64,000 bases of DNA from Dendrocalamus latiflorus (Eukaryota > Streptophyta > Magnoliopsida > Poales > Poaceae), in assembly GCA_017311315.1 (NCBI GenBank), contig CM029670.1:22657449-22721448 (forward strand), read 5' to 3'. This document shows positions 46,601 through 56,992 of this stretch, in pieces. Numbering within the stretch: the first letter of the stretch is position 1; the number at the start of each line of letters is the position of its first letter. Under the pieces are notes generated by a model that searched no databases, was not told the DNA's origin, and worked only from the letters and a program-made list of their open reading frames with translations. A program made the position numbers and the translations under genes.

Positions 46601-46674
46601 AATAAAATCCAGATAAATCCAATTAAACTCCAGAAAAACAAATAAATTGCAAATAAAATTTTTGGGATGTTACA
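43610..46674 (-). mobile_element. 5' LTR of the full Tekay copy (3065 bp)
   Basis: Nearly identical to 35023-38088. It begins on the minus strand TGTAACATCC at 46674, next to host sequence GTCACGAGCG. About ten single-base differences from the middle LTR were noticed by eye, several of them C/T or G/A changes, plus small indels in A/T runs. Confidence 0.9.
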
Positions 46675-46786
46675 GTCACGAGCGAAGGGCCTAGCTCGCC
46701 GGAGAACGTGCCTCCCTCCTCCGCCGCCAGCCGCTCCTGGTCAGCCGCCGACGGGTCGCGCTCTTGGAGCGCGTATTTCACCTCTA
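46675..46786 (-). CDS. Antisense ORF of the Tat element, upstream portion
   Basis: Minus-strand frame LEVKYALQERDPSAADQERL and GGTFSGELGPSLVT runs up to the Tekay boundary. Joined to 31049 it continues in phase into VVAVPLLETPAKRP. To the right the frame meets a stop near 46825, so the start or an upstream splice site is not resolved. Confidence 0.5.
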
Positions 46787-47429
46787 ACGGCGAGGGCCAC
46801 CAACCGCCTGGCCACGCTCGCTACTGGAAGCCATCGCCTCCCACGACGAGACTGACGTGGTGAAGATAGCGCGAAGGTGTGGAAGGCGGAGCAGACAGGA
46901 AAGAGGGCGTAAAGGTGCGGGGACGCTGTTACGGGGGGGCTATTTCAAGCCACCTCGCCCATGCCGCCGCTACCGAAGCGTCGCAACGGTCCGTGTGCCG
47001 GATGCAACCGCAGCGGTGTAAAGGCCCGCCCCGCACGATTCCCCGTAATTAAAAGCGAAGGGTCGCGAAGGCCCGTGTACGAGACGCAACCGCAGTCGTA
47101 CAAGCGCCCATCGAGCGCAACCCCCCGCCCACCGCTGGAAGGTCGCGACTCACAGGCGCCAAGGGCCGTCACAACAGCTCCGACACGCGCCATCCACTGC
47201 CCGCCCCGTGTCCCCCTTGCCTAGGGAAGAGGCGAGCGGCTGCAAACACGCAACCGTCCACATCCTACCACCCACCAGTCATAGGCCGCCGCGTGCCACG
47301 GACGCGCCAGGTCGCAGAGTTCGGAAACCTAACCCTGGCAGATCAGGGGGCGGCGCGATTCCAGGAGTCTTTATAGCGCAAGACCGCATCACAAGGCCCC
47401 AAGTCACCGCCCAGCGGCGGGGTTCGCGG
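46787..47429. other. GC-rich 3' region of the Tat element
   Basis: High-GC sequence without recognised protein similarity. It lies between the antisense ORF remnant and array C. Frames on both strands are likely chance frames caused by the low frequency of stops in GC-rich DNA. Confidence 0.4.
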
Positions 47430-49432
47430 GGCGTAGGCGCCAGCTTCGCTGCCACCCGTTCGAAGGGAAGGGGACGGAGCGCGCGCGTCTACTTCGCCTT
47501 AGGCGCCAGCCTCCGCTGCCACCCGTTCGAAGGGTAGGGGACGGAGCGCGCGCGTCTACTTCGACTTAGGCGCCAGCCTCTGCTGCCACCCGTTCGAAGG
47601 GAAGGGGACGGAGCGCGCGTCTACTTCGCCTTAGGTTCCAGCCTCCGCTGCCACCCGTTCGAAGGGTAGGGGACGGAGCGCGCGTGTCTACTTCGACTTA
47701 GGCGCCAGCTCCGCTGCCACCCGTTCGAAGGGTAGGGGACGGAGCGCGCGCGTCTACTTCGATTTAGGCGCCCGCTCCGCTGCCACCCGTTCGAAGGGTA
47801 GCGGACGGAGCGCGCGCGTCTACTTCAACTTAGGCGCCAGCCTCCGCTGCCACCCGTTCGAAGGGAAGGGGACGGAGCGCGCGCGTCTACTTCGCCTTAG
47901 GCGCCAGCCTCCGCTGCCACCCGTTCGAAGGGTAGGGGACGGAGCGCGCGTCGACTTCGCCTTAGGCGCCAGCCTCCGCTGCCACCCATTCGAAGGGAAG
48001 GGGACGGAGCGCGCGCGTCTACTTCGCCTTAGGCGCCAGCTCCGCTGCCACCCATTCGAAGGGTAGGGGACGGAGCGCGCGCGTCTACTTCGACTTAGGC
48101 GCCAGCTCCGCTGCCACCCGTTCGAAGGGTAGGGGACGGAGCGCGCGCGTCTACTTCAACTGAGGCGCCAACCTCCGCTGCCACCCATTCGAAGGGAAGG
48201 GTACGGAGCGCGCGCGTCTATTTCGCCTCAGACGCCAGCCTCCGCTGCCACCCGTTCGAAGGGTAGGGGACGGAGCGCGCGCGTCTACTTCGCCTTAGGC
48301 GCCAGCCTCCGCTGCCACCCGTTCGAAGGGTAGGGGACGGAGCGCGCGCGTGTACTTCGACTTAGGCGCCAGCCTCCGCTGCCACCCGTTTGAAGGGAAG
48401 GGGACAGAGCGCGCGCGTCTACTTCGCCTTAGGCGCCAGCCTCCGCTGCCACCCGTTCGAAGGGTAGGGGACGGAGCGCGCGCGTCTACTTCGACTTAGG
48501 CGCCAGCTGCGCTGCCACCCGTTCGAAGGGTAGGGGACGGAGCGCGCGCGTCTACTTCAACTTAGGCGCCAGCTCCGCTGCCACCCGTTCGAATGGTAGG
48601 GGACAGAGCACGCGCGTCTACTTCGACTTAGGCGCCAGCCTCCGCTGCCACCCGTTCGAAGGGAAGGGGACGGAGCGCGCGCGTCTACTTCGACTTAGGC
48701 GCCAGCTCCGCTGCCACCCGTTCGAAGGGTAGGGGACGGAGCGCGCGCGTCTACTTCGACTTAGGCGCCAGACTCCGCTGCCACCCGTTCGAAGGGAAGG
48801 GGACGGAGCGCGCGCGTCTACTTCGACTTAGGCGCCAGCTCCGCTGCCACCCGTTCGAAGGGTAGGGGACGGAGCGCGCGCGTCTACTTCGACTTAGGCG
48901 CCAGCCTCCGCTGCCACCCGTTCGAAGGGAAGGGGACGGAGCGCTCGCGTCTACTTCGCCTTAGGCGCCAGCCTCCGCTGCCACCCGTTCGAAGGGTAGG
49001 GGACGGAGCGCGCGCGTCTACTTTGACTTAGGCGCCAGCTGCGCTGCCACCCGTTCGAAGGGTAGGGGACGGAGCACGCGCGTCTACTTCGACTTAGGCG
49101 CCAGCTCCGCTGCCACCCGTTCGAAGGGTAGGGCACGGAGCGCGCGCGTCTACTTCGACTTAGGCGCCAGCTCCGCTGCCACCCGTTCGAAGGGAAGGGG
49201 ACGGAGCGCACGCGTCTACTTCGACTTAGGCGCCAGCCTCCGCTGCCACCCGTTCGAAGGGTAGAGGACGGAGCGCGCGCGTCTACTTCAACTTAGGCGC
49301 CAGCTTCGCTGCCACCCGTTCGAAGTGTAGGGAACGGAGCGCGCGCGTCTACCTCAACTAGGCGCCAGCTTCGCCGCCACCCGTTCGAACGGTTGGGGAC
49401 GGAGCGCGCGTCGACTTCGACTTCGGCGCCAG
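47430..49432. repeat. Tandem array C, about 66-bp monomer, about 30 copies
   Basis: Monomers share CGCTGCCACCCGTTCGAAGG, GGGGACGGAGCGCGCGCGTC and TACTTCGACTTAGGCGCCAG. Variants alternate (GGTAG or GGAAG after TTCGAAG; CTCCGC or TCCGC), hinting at a two-monomer higher-order unit in places. Both edges are more diverged than the middle. The position downstream of the antisense ORF fits the hypervariable 3' untranslated region in which Tat elements are known to carry tandem repeats. Confidence 0.9.
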
Positions 49433-49924
49433 CCAAGAACGAAAAACAGCACATACGACCACCATAACTCGAACAGGCAAAGGTCAATGTTGCGGCAAGA
49501 GCAGACATGATCTCGTAGGTAGATATGAATCGCCACACCAGCGTATGCTCGTTCGCACGAGCAGAGCGTACGGATGACTCCATATCTGTCTACGAGAGCA
49601 AGTCAGGCCTTGCCATTTCTGCAACAAGCGGTGAAGCATTCCCACAAACGGGACGTATTTGGTTCACCGGCGCTCGCAGGCATGGGCGCCGGTCGACGCA
49701 GTCATCAAACACAGGTGCACAAAACTTTTCCTACATCAACGACGCCTCGTCATGGTATTCCTTATCTGTTCCTGTATACTATTCTTTGTTTACGCATCAA
49801 AAGGAGTAACTCTCTTATTTTTTTAGCATCATATGATGTACACCCTATATCCGGTTGCACAGATGTTAAAATGACAGATGCGATATATTCCACCTTGGCA
49901 CCATGTCGGTCGGGTACGTTCAAT
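49433..49924. other. Non-genic stretch between array C and the Helitron remnant
   Basis: No LTR matching 25275-25520 was found here, so the right end of the Tat element is undefined. Short frames only. Confidence 0.4.
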
Positions 49925-50119
49925 AAACAACTCAGTGTAATTGATTATTGATTATAAATGTCGTATGAGGACAATCACCACAAGAGAGTGTTGTTTCTGC
50001 CATTTATCAAGCATCAAGACATCATAAACAACTCAGTGTAATTGATTATAAATGTCGTAGGAGGACAATCACCACAAGAGAGTGTTGTTTCTGCCATTTA
50101 TCAAGCATCAAGACATCAT
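49925..50119. repeat. Tandem duplication of about 100 bp
   Basis: Unit 1 (49925-50025) and unit 2 (50026-50119) are almost identical, starting AAACAACTCAGTGTAATTGA and ending AGCATCAAGACATCAT. Unit 1 has an extra ATTGATT. The duplication overlaps the start of the Helitron-type coding remnant. Confidence 0.85.
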
Positions 50120-52590
50120 GACGAAGAAAATGATGATCCAAATGAGTCCAGTGACTGGCTACATAGGAATGATGAGTACGTCAGGAGGCAACGACCACCA
50201 TTGAGGCCTTTGCAGACCGAGAGTTCAAACGGCATCGTAATTAATACAGGTCCAATACATCTTACTAAAACATTGTATACATTTCTAGGGGTAGAGATTG
50301 ACTCTAATATATAGCACGTGCATCATTATTATATCTCTTGTGTACATTGGTGACCAGGTGCCTCTTCAAGCACTGCCAAGCTGCTCAAAAGCCGAAACTG
50401 GTACCTGAATATGGATGCGCCAACCAAGGAAAAATTGCTACAACAGAGACGGGACTATAAGAAGGCGAAAGCAACAGAAAACGAGCAGCGAGCGTGCCCT
50501 ACTCTTGCCCAAGAAGAAAATGTTGATCCTATGCTTGTGCCACCTGTACAGCCGTGATATGTAGAGCCCAATGACGTCGAGTTTGATAGTGCTTTATTCG
50601 AGCCTACAAACCATGATTCTGATGATGAAGGTGGGTTTTACACATCTGTTCACCAATGTAATTTTTTCTTTGTCGGAATTATGTTAAAAGCATCGTGTTA
50701 TTTTCAAACGTCATGCAACAAATCATCTACATGACATAGAAGAAGAATGATGGGACATAGGAGAGGCTCTCACAAATTTTGAGACCATGCAGTTTCTTGG
50801 TGAAGGTAACTCTTGCTTAACTTGTAACCATGTGAAGTGATTACCATATTGACATATTTCTATATATAAACAGAATGTGCATTCCAGTCGTATCGTGTCA
50901 ATGATGATTGCACCGGCCATGGTGCCACTGATGATCCTTATGATTTCGTCTACCATAACTTGCCGGAAAGGCACCATGTTTTGAAAAAGGTTCCTGACTG
51001 CCGATATTGTGGAGCCATGAGATTTGAAGGCGAACCACCTGGATTCTGTTGTCGAAAGGGAAAGATAAGATTGCATATTCATGATGTACCTGCTGAGTTG
51101 AAGAGGTTGTTTACAAGTCACTTGCATACTAATGCAAAATATTTTAGAAAACACATACGGTACTTCAACTCTCACTTCTCTTTCACAAGTCTCGGAGTTA
51201 CACTGGACCGAAGATACAGCACCGCAGCTGGTACTGGCATATATACATTCCGTGTACAGGGTGCAATGTATCATCGTCTGGACCATTTGGTGCCAGGATC
51301 AAAAGGGCCACGTCACTTGCAACTCTACTTTTATGATACAGAAGATGATACATTGTCGCATAGAGTGAAAAGGTCCCCTGATCTTGATATAAACCTCATA
51401 AGAAATGTGCTCAGGATACTACAAGTAGATAACCCTTATGTACATACCTTTAATAGAGTTGGCTCTATTCCAAATCTTGATGACTATGTAATTGAGCTCA
51501 ACACTAATGTGACACCTGACCAGCGAAGGTACAACCTCTTCTCAATTACTCAACATTTTACATTTTTTATTTATACTATAGTGCCCAACAATTTTTAAGT
51601 TTTTTTATAACCAGTGAAGGTACATTTTTATGCTTTTTAATTCCTGCATAACATTTTAAGGTATAATGCCCCTACCGCCTCACAAGTTGCTGCCATCTGG
51701 ACGAATGGAAATGATCCCCAAAGATGTTTTGATAGGAGTGTCATTGTATACCCCAGAGGAGAGAAGATGCGCTATATCAAAGCATATCATGGTTGTTATG
51801 ACCCATTAGCATATCCTTTATTTTATCCTAGAGGAGAAACTAGATGGAATCAGTTCATGCCGTACAATGACAGTCCCACAAATTCGCCGTCTCCTACCAA
51901 TGTTGAGCATTCAGTACAAGAACCTACGGGTATACCAACACGAACTCAATTTATTAGGGGTGTCCTGGATGTAGATGCAGTCCTATTAAGAATATATACT
52001 AATGTATTTCCATTTTGATGCAGAGGATGGTGAAACAGACAACGACATACAACAAGGTGATTACTTAAGTAGAGTTGTAGAAACAAGTCAATCTACAAGG
52101 TTTGTGACAGCAAGAGAATACTATTGCTTTATGATGCAAGTTAGAAAGGGTCTTTTTAACATCTTGTTATTTGGAGGGAGGCTTTTCCAACAATGGGCCG
52201 TCGACATGTATATAAAGATTGAGTCCATGAGGCTTGACTGGTATATAAAGGACAACGAATCTAAAGACAACATTCCTGAAGATATACAAGAACTTATTAG
52301 GCGTGTGAGGATTTAGGTGGCTTCAAAAGATGTAATAGCTGTGATGTTATTTATTTGCAATGTTGCTCTTTAAGCATAATTGCTATGGACTCAACAATAT
52401 GATAACTCATCATGAATCCCTTTTGGCATGAGTCTTAATCTATCTCACTATTTACTTCATTTTTAAGAAACATAGTCTTTTTGTTTTTTACCGTAGCGTT
52501 AGCACGGGCAAGGAAAAAATATCGTCATTTGGTTGTTTTCATGTGCATCCCTCAAATGCCGTCGTAGCGTTAGCACAGGCACTCTACTAG
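50042..52590 (+). mobile_element. Helitron remnant with Rep N-terminal gene and 3' terminus
   Basis: Contains the N-terminal part of a Helitron Rep/helicase gene and, at the right, a candidate 3' end GTAGCGTTAGCACAGGCACTC followed by CTAG (52587-52590) and a T, as expected for rolling-circle Helitrons (CTRR, insertion before T). A similar word, CCGTAGCGTTAGCACGGGCA, occurs about 70 bp earlier (52491-52510). The 5' TC end could not be fixed; the left limit given is only where coding-like sequence begins. The helicase half of the gene is absent. Confidence 0.65.
50414..52316 (+). pseudogene. Helitron Rep/helicase N-terminal gene, interrupted and truncated
   Basis: Coding pieces: about 50414-50630 (MDAPTKEKLLQQRRDYKKAK; TGA at 50556-50558), about 50720-50810 (DIGEALTNFETMQFLGE, preceded in frame by a TGA), 50874-51528, 51661-51929 and 52024-52316. 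The last three join at GT/AG sites in phase. They contain the Helitron-like N-terminal region: CRYCGAMRFEGEPPGFCCRK, AMYHRLDHLVPG, RYNAPTASQVAAIWTNGND, and VTAREYYCFMMQV, LLFGGRLFQQWAVDMYIKIE, SMRLDWYIKDN. The frame stops at RRVRI, before the catalytic HUH/tyrosine part of Rep and all of the helicase. Early stops and the missing C-terminus mark it as non-functional. Confidence 0.75.
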
Positions 52591-53554
52591 TCCTAAAAAT
52601 ACCATAGTATTTAACATAGCACGCTTTATAAAACAACAGCGTTTATTGTACTCAAATACCTAAAAGTTTTTAATACCATGGTATTTTCTAGAAACCATGG
52701 TATCATCGATATGAAAACTCTAAAAATACAACATATCTAAATAGGCCCTAAGCATTGTCATAATAACAAAGACAGCCCCTAAAACATAATTTTGATCACC
52801 AACTTATCTCATTCGTGAAACCATAAAACATTTGAAGAATCTATTAATATTATTTCCATATAACCAATGGAAACATTCATAAAGTGAAGTATTCATTAAA
52901 ATGCTAGATGCTAGTCAGGCAGCACGGTATAACGTTGCATTATACAAGAGCAATAGATAATTATCCAAGAAGTGTAAGATGTAGATTAAGCCAAAGTAGT
53001 TACCGCAGTTATAGACCCTAAGGTCTACTACCAGATACGCACTTAACCGAAGGGGTACTGTAAATAGCACTTCCCTAAGATGAAAGGGCACTCGTGCCAT
53101 CGTTCCCTCTCATTTTCACACCCTGTAGAACCAATTGTTATCATCTATGGGCATGTTCTTTTCGGCAGCGGCTTATGGCTTTTGGCTGAAATTTTTAAAT
53201 TTTGGCTGTTTACGGTACAGATTATGGAGAGACAGATACTCACTTGCGATTTTGGCTGGTACAGATGTTGGACTTTTAACGTGTACATCGTTTAACTTAT
53301 AGACTCCGTCTTGAGAAAATACTCCGTTTGAAAGTTAGATATTGTAGTAAAAGCAAAAAGCCGCTAGCTTGTGAGGTAAAGAACATGCCCTATATAAATA
53401 GGCGTAGGAACCAAACTCAAGGTATAGTTATAGAGAGCAGAGCTAGCATGGTTCAGGAGCTTAAATTCTACAACCTCAGGGAAGGCTGTATTGGAAATAT
53501 AGATAATATTTTAATTCTAAATTTTAATAGACAGTAAATGGTATAAATGATTAA
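52591..53554. other. Non-genic stretch with small DNA-transposon-like blocks
   Basis: About 52595-52752 contains CCATAGTATTT, ACCATGGTATTTTC and ATCTAAATAGGCCCTA, similar to small grass elements. About 53150-53330 contains TTCGGCAGCGGCTTATGGC and TTTTGGCTG repeats. A TATA-like CTATATAAATAGG lies near 53391 with no gene that can be assigned to it. Confidence 0.4.
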
Positions 53555-54033
53555 TCTTTACTATTTAATAAGTTTGAGTTGCATTCTTCTTCCTCCCTTC
53601 TCAACCGTCCGATCTGAATACTGAAATCTTGACCATCTATCTAACATCTCTCTCCCTCTCTCTCTCATATCTAACTACCACTCCTCTCCGCTTCCACCAA
53701 CAGTTACCATCTCTCACCTCCTCTTCTACCCGGCCTCTCTTGCCTCCCTCCCCTCTTGCTGGACTGTATAATTTTTTATATGCCCTATCTTTCTTGGTGA
53801 TGCAAATATATGAAATTTATATAATTAGAAACCGATGAAAATTAACTCATCATCATTTGAATTATGCCCCTGATTCCTCTTGCCTTTTGACAATTGACCT
53901 GCACTAACTGAATGCCCATGTGTTGTTATGGATTTAAAAACTTTTAAAATATGTTTGTATGCATATTCTAAAATTTTTTACCACCCGTGAGTTTCTTTTA
54001 AAAATCCGTAGCAACGCACGGGCATTCAGTTAG
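53555..54033 (+). mobile_element. Small non-autonomous Helitron
   Basis: Begins TCTTTACTATTTAATAAG after an A and ends ATCCGTAGCAACGCACGGGC then ATTCAGTTAG before a T. The 3' end has the typical short hairpin (CCGT...ACGG) followed by a CTRR-like terminus, here TTAG. At 479 bp it has no coding capacity. The 5' assignment rests on the TC start and the A/T context. Confidence 0.6.
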
Positions 54034-54034
54034 T
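53906..54034. repeat. Inverted pair of Helitron 3' termini
   Basis: ACTAACTGAATGCCCATGTG (from 53906) is the reverse complement of the true 3' end (CGCACGGGCATTCAGTTAGT) over about 33 bp. The four differences are all transitions that turn C (three in CpG) into T or A, as expected from decay of methylated cytosines. Confidence 0.7.
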
Positions 54035-54247
54035 TATGCAATAATCAAAACTAATAGCAGGAAACTTATTGTGCTTCAAAAAAAATATTCAAGAATAGAA
54101 TGTTATTCGGTCGCATGAATGACTTACAATGAGGCTGATGGAGAAACAGAAGTAGTGCAATGGCGAGTGCAACGAGGTAGTTGATGTTGATGAAGAAGTG
54201 AGCAGTCACGTAGATATGCTGCCCAGAAACCTTATCACCGCCCCGTG
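54034..54247. other. Short sequence with an unassigned minus-strand frame
   Basis: On the minus strand a frame reads GDKVSGQHIYVTAHFFININ then YLVALAIALLLFLHQP, which has a hydrophobic, membrane-like stretch. It is cut at 54240-54247 by the neighbouring transposon. It could be an exon fragment of a host gene, but the sequence beyond the transposon (55537 onward) does not extend it convincingly. Confidence 0.25.
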
Positions 54248-55528
54248 CATGGGCGGACCCAGCTTTATTCATGGGTATTCAATCAAATACCCAAAATTTT
54301 TGGCTAAAGAACCACTATATACAAGATATAATACATATATTACTAGTAGTTGGGCTAAATTCATTTTATTCACACCCAGTTAGCCTAAATTGATGCCATA
54401 TCCTTTTGGCCCATTTCCTCTTCCATCGACACTGGCCCAGACCCACTGTCATCCTGTTCATACCTAGTTGTGAGACCGTGTCTCACTCAGTCTCTCCTCT
54501 CTTCATCAAGCGTCTAATCGTCTCTCCATCTCTCGGCACTCGACTAGCGCCTAGCTGCGGTGGGTGTCTGTGCCCCTGGTTCTGGTGTTCTGGAGGCGAC
54601 GTAGGTGGCAAAGGGGCTGAAGGCTGCGTAGGTGGCAGGAGCGCTGGAGGCCAGAGTGGCCACCGGCCAAGCAGGCACTGCCGCACTACGGGCCTGCAAC
54701 ACTGGGGCAGGTTCGCCCTCTCCGACCCGACGACCCCATGCTGTAGAATCTATATGTGTAGATAGTAGATCTTCTCTACTTGTGTGCCCCTAGGGTTTGT
54801 AGCTTTGTACTTCCGAGCTAAGTGGATGATAGTTCCGTGGATGACTGAATAGATGTGAATTTGACATATGTTTCTTCTTTGTTTCACCTTCGGTGCTTAG
54901 ATCTTGTTTAGATGTGGTGGATTACTGTATTTGGCCCAGTTATCTATAAATTAGTGGTTATGCCTTATGAATTGAAATCCATGTTCTCCACATCTTTAAA
55001 TTTGAGTAGCCTATATCTATATGCCAAGTATTTCAGAGGTGTGAGCTACTGAGGTTCATGTCATACCTTCATCTAAGCACTTTTACTGTGAATTTGTGAA
55101 ATAAGATCCTTAGCAGCAGACAAATTATTGCTTATGAATTATTGAAATACATATTCTCCACTTCGTATATGTGATTCTGTGAACAAATGCCAAGTATTTC
55201 ACAAGTGCGAACAAATAGTTTCAAGTCGATTTTCACTATCCTAATGTGAATAGTAAATATAGATAGTTTTAGAAGGGACAATAGGAGCTAAGTGGAATTG
55301 CATATTAGTGGAACTAATTGTAAACTTTCAATCGGTTCCAAGGCATAAACAATCGTCGAGATAATTTGTGATTTTTAATTATTTTTTAATTTCTTTTATT
55401 ATTTGAGACGTTGTCTCTAGTATGAACATTTCTATTTTAATTTTCGCTATTGTAGACTTTTATATTTTCTATTGGACAATATTTTTGTAACTTTGAATAC
55501 CCATTTTGAAATTTTTCGGTCCGCCCTA
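54248..55528. mobile_element. hAT-like non-autonomous DNA element
   Basis: Ends CATGGGCGGACCC and GGTCCGCCCTA share the inverted core GGGCGGACC, and a second inverted word ATGGGTATTCAA lies just inside each end. Flanks GCCCCGTG (54240-54247) and GCACCATG (55529-55536) form an 8-bp duplication with two mismatches, fitting the hAT superfamily. The 1281-bp interior has a GC-rich block (about 54540-54730) with short frames but no transposase. Confidence 0.55.
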
Positions 55529-55536
55529 GCACCATG

Positions 55537-56224
55537 CAGTTGCTCTTTGCGACAATGATTCAAAGATCCCACTCCCCTCCTTCCCAGTGGATGTCGAGAA
55601 GAAAAGCCAATGAATTCGACAACTCAACACATTAGCACAGATCGCCAGAGGATAAGGTGGAAAACATAAGGAATTATGGTATTACCTACTAGTAACCAGC
55701 GCAAGTAATCGTTGTGTCCTTAAAAGGACTTGGAGATGCCTAGGAACAAAATCCAAATTCTTCCTCCCTTGTTCTTCCGTTCTCTCCGGATAGTCATGCT
55801 AGTGTGTTGATGAGTTGCTAAACTTCCTTCTCAGCGTGCATCAGAAATGAGGGAGAGCGGTATCTCCAAATCGTTGCCATGGAAAGCACTTGCACAAGGC
55901 GGCAATAATTTCTAGGCAGCACGATCCATGCGACCGCTCGTTTCTTCCTGGACGTTAACTACTTCCATGGCGCATGGCTCTGTGCTACTTCCATTTCTTC
56001 GTTGACCCACTATAAGTCGTCCTATGACCGATCGACTATTATCTTCATGTTTTCATTTTGAAGTACAATATTCAATCGCCTGCGTTATTTCTAAGTTTGG
56101 CATCATTAGGCATTTGTGATATTTGCTTCCTAGTAAAATCTAAAATTAAAATATCACACATATTTCCACCATTTTATACTATCATCTGTTCCTATATATG
56201 AACTAATGAACACACAATCCCTAT
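55537..56224. other. Non-genic stretch
   Basis: No supported gene or complete repeat. It separates the hAT-like element from the Copia remnant. Confidence 0.35.
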
Positions 56225-56545
56225 CTTGGAGATGGCTGGAACTTGTGTTGGTCTCAAACTCGACTTTCATCTGATGATGATGAAAAGAGAGAAGTATTTG
56301 CCGCAATAATCCCACAGGATTAACCTCTGTATATATAGATGATGTTTACATGTACAGATTTACAACCAACCGCAACAATCTGGTTCTGATTGTTGTCCGC
56401 TTATTTGCTGGATGGTCAACAGTAAATGGCAAGAGACAAAATAACAGAGAAACAAATATGCTAACAAGGGTAACAAATCGGCTTCCTATCGCTAGCATAT
56501 ATGTGCACTTCAATGGCATCTCTCTCGGATTCAGTCTGTTTAATA
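56225..56545 (-). mobile_element. 3' LTR of a Copia element (left limit approximate)
   Basis: On the minus strand it follows a purine tract (GAGATTGAGGGGAGC, 56546-56560) and begins TATTAAACAGACTG, probably a mutated TG start. A TATA-like CTATATATACAGAGG lies near 56325-56342, then a pyrimidine-rich leader. The far end was not fixed by a target duplication. Confidence 0.5.
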
Positions 56546-56559
56546 GCTCCCCTCAATCT

Positions 56560-56987
56560 CAACCGTTATGAACAAGATTGAGATTGCGTCTAAACTTTTC
56601 AAACAGCACACGTTGCAGCGACTTTGTGAAGACATCGGCCAGCTGATCAGCGGAAGAAATGAACTGAACCTCATTAGTCTTCACTGCAACCCGTTCTCTA
56701 ACGAGAATGAAAATCTACTTCGATGTTTTTGGGTCTTGCATGAAAAACCGGTTTGCTGTTAGGTATGTGGCACCAAGATTATCACACCACAACCGTGGCA
56801 GCCTAGTTTGGTAAACTCCAAGCTCCCGGAGCAGTGACTGAACCCTAATCAACTTGGCAGTTGCGTTCGCCAATGCTTTGTATTCAGCTTCAGTACTAGA
56901 CCTTAAGACCATCTCCTGTTTCTGATAACACCACGAAATCAAGTTAGAAAATATCTTACTGTATCTTCCATTAGTTTTGGTAACATG
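56560..56987 (-). pseudogene. Copia polyprotein remnant, RNase H end
   Basis: Minus-strand frame contains NLISWCYQKQEMVLRSSTEA, EYKALANATAKLIRVQSLLR, LWCDNLGATYLTANRFF and, after a frame break and stop, VQFISSADQLADVFTKSL. These are the last motifs of Copia RNase H before the 3' LTR. Reverse transcriptase, integrase and gag are absent; the element is truncated at or before the insertion at 56993. Confidence 0.8.
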
Positions 56988-56992
56988 GCATT

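Larger units (their letters stand above)
31050..46674 (-). mobile_element. Tandem Tekay/Del-type chromovirus: LTR-internal-LTR-truncated internal
   Basis: Two copies of one Gypsy element lie in direct tandem, offset by about 8586 bp, both on the minus strand. In element orientation the order is LTR (46674-43610), complete internal region (43609-38089), LTR (38088-35023), internal region truncated at 31050. A third LTR at the left end is missing. The copies are nearly identical: about ten substitutions by eye over the 3.07-kb LTR pair and only a handful in the shared internal part. The whole block interrupts the antisense ORF of the Tat element. Such tandems usually arise by unequal recombination through LTRs; an assembly duplication must also be considered. 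Confidence 0.85.

Noticed and set aside
46945..47537. Frames of 82-109 codons in the GC-rich region beside array C
   Set aside because: Low stop frequency in GC-rich DNA explains them; no conserved motif was seen.
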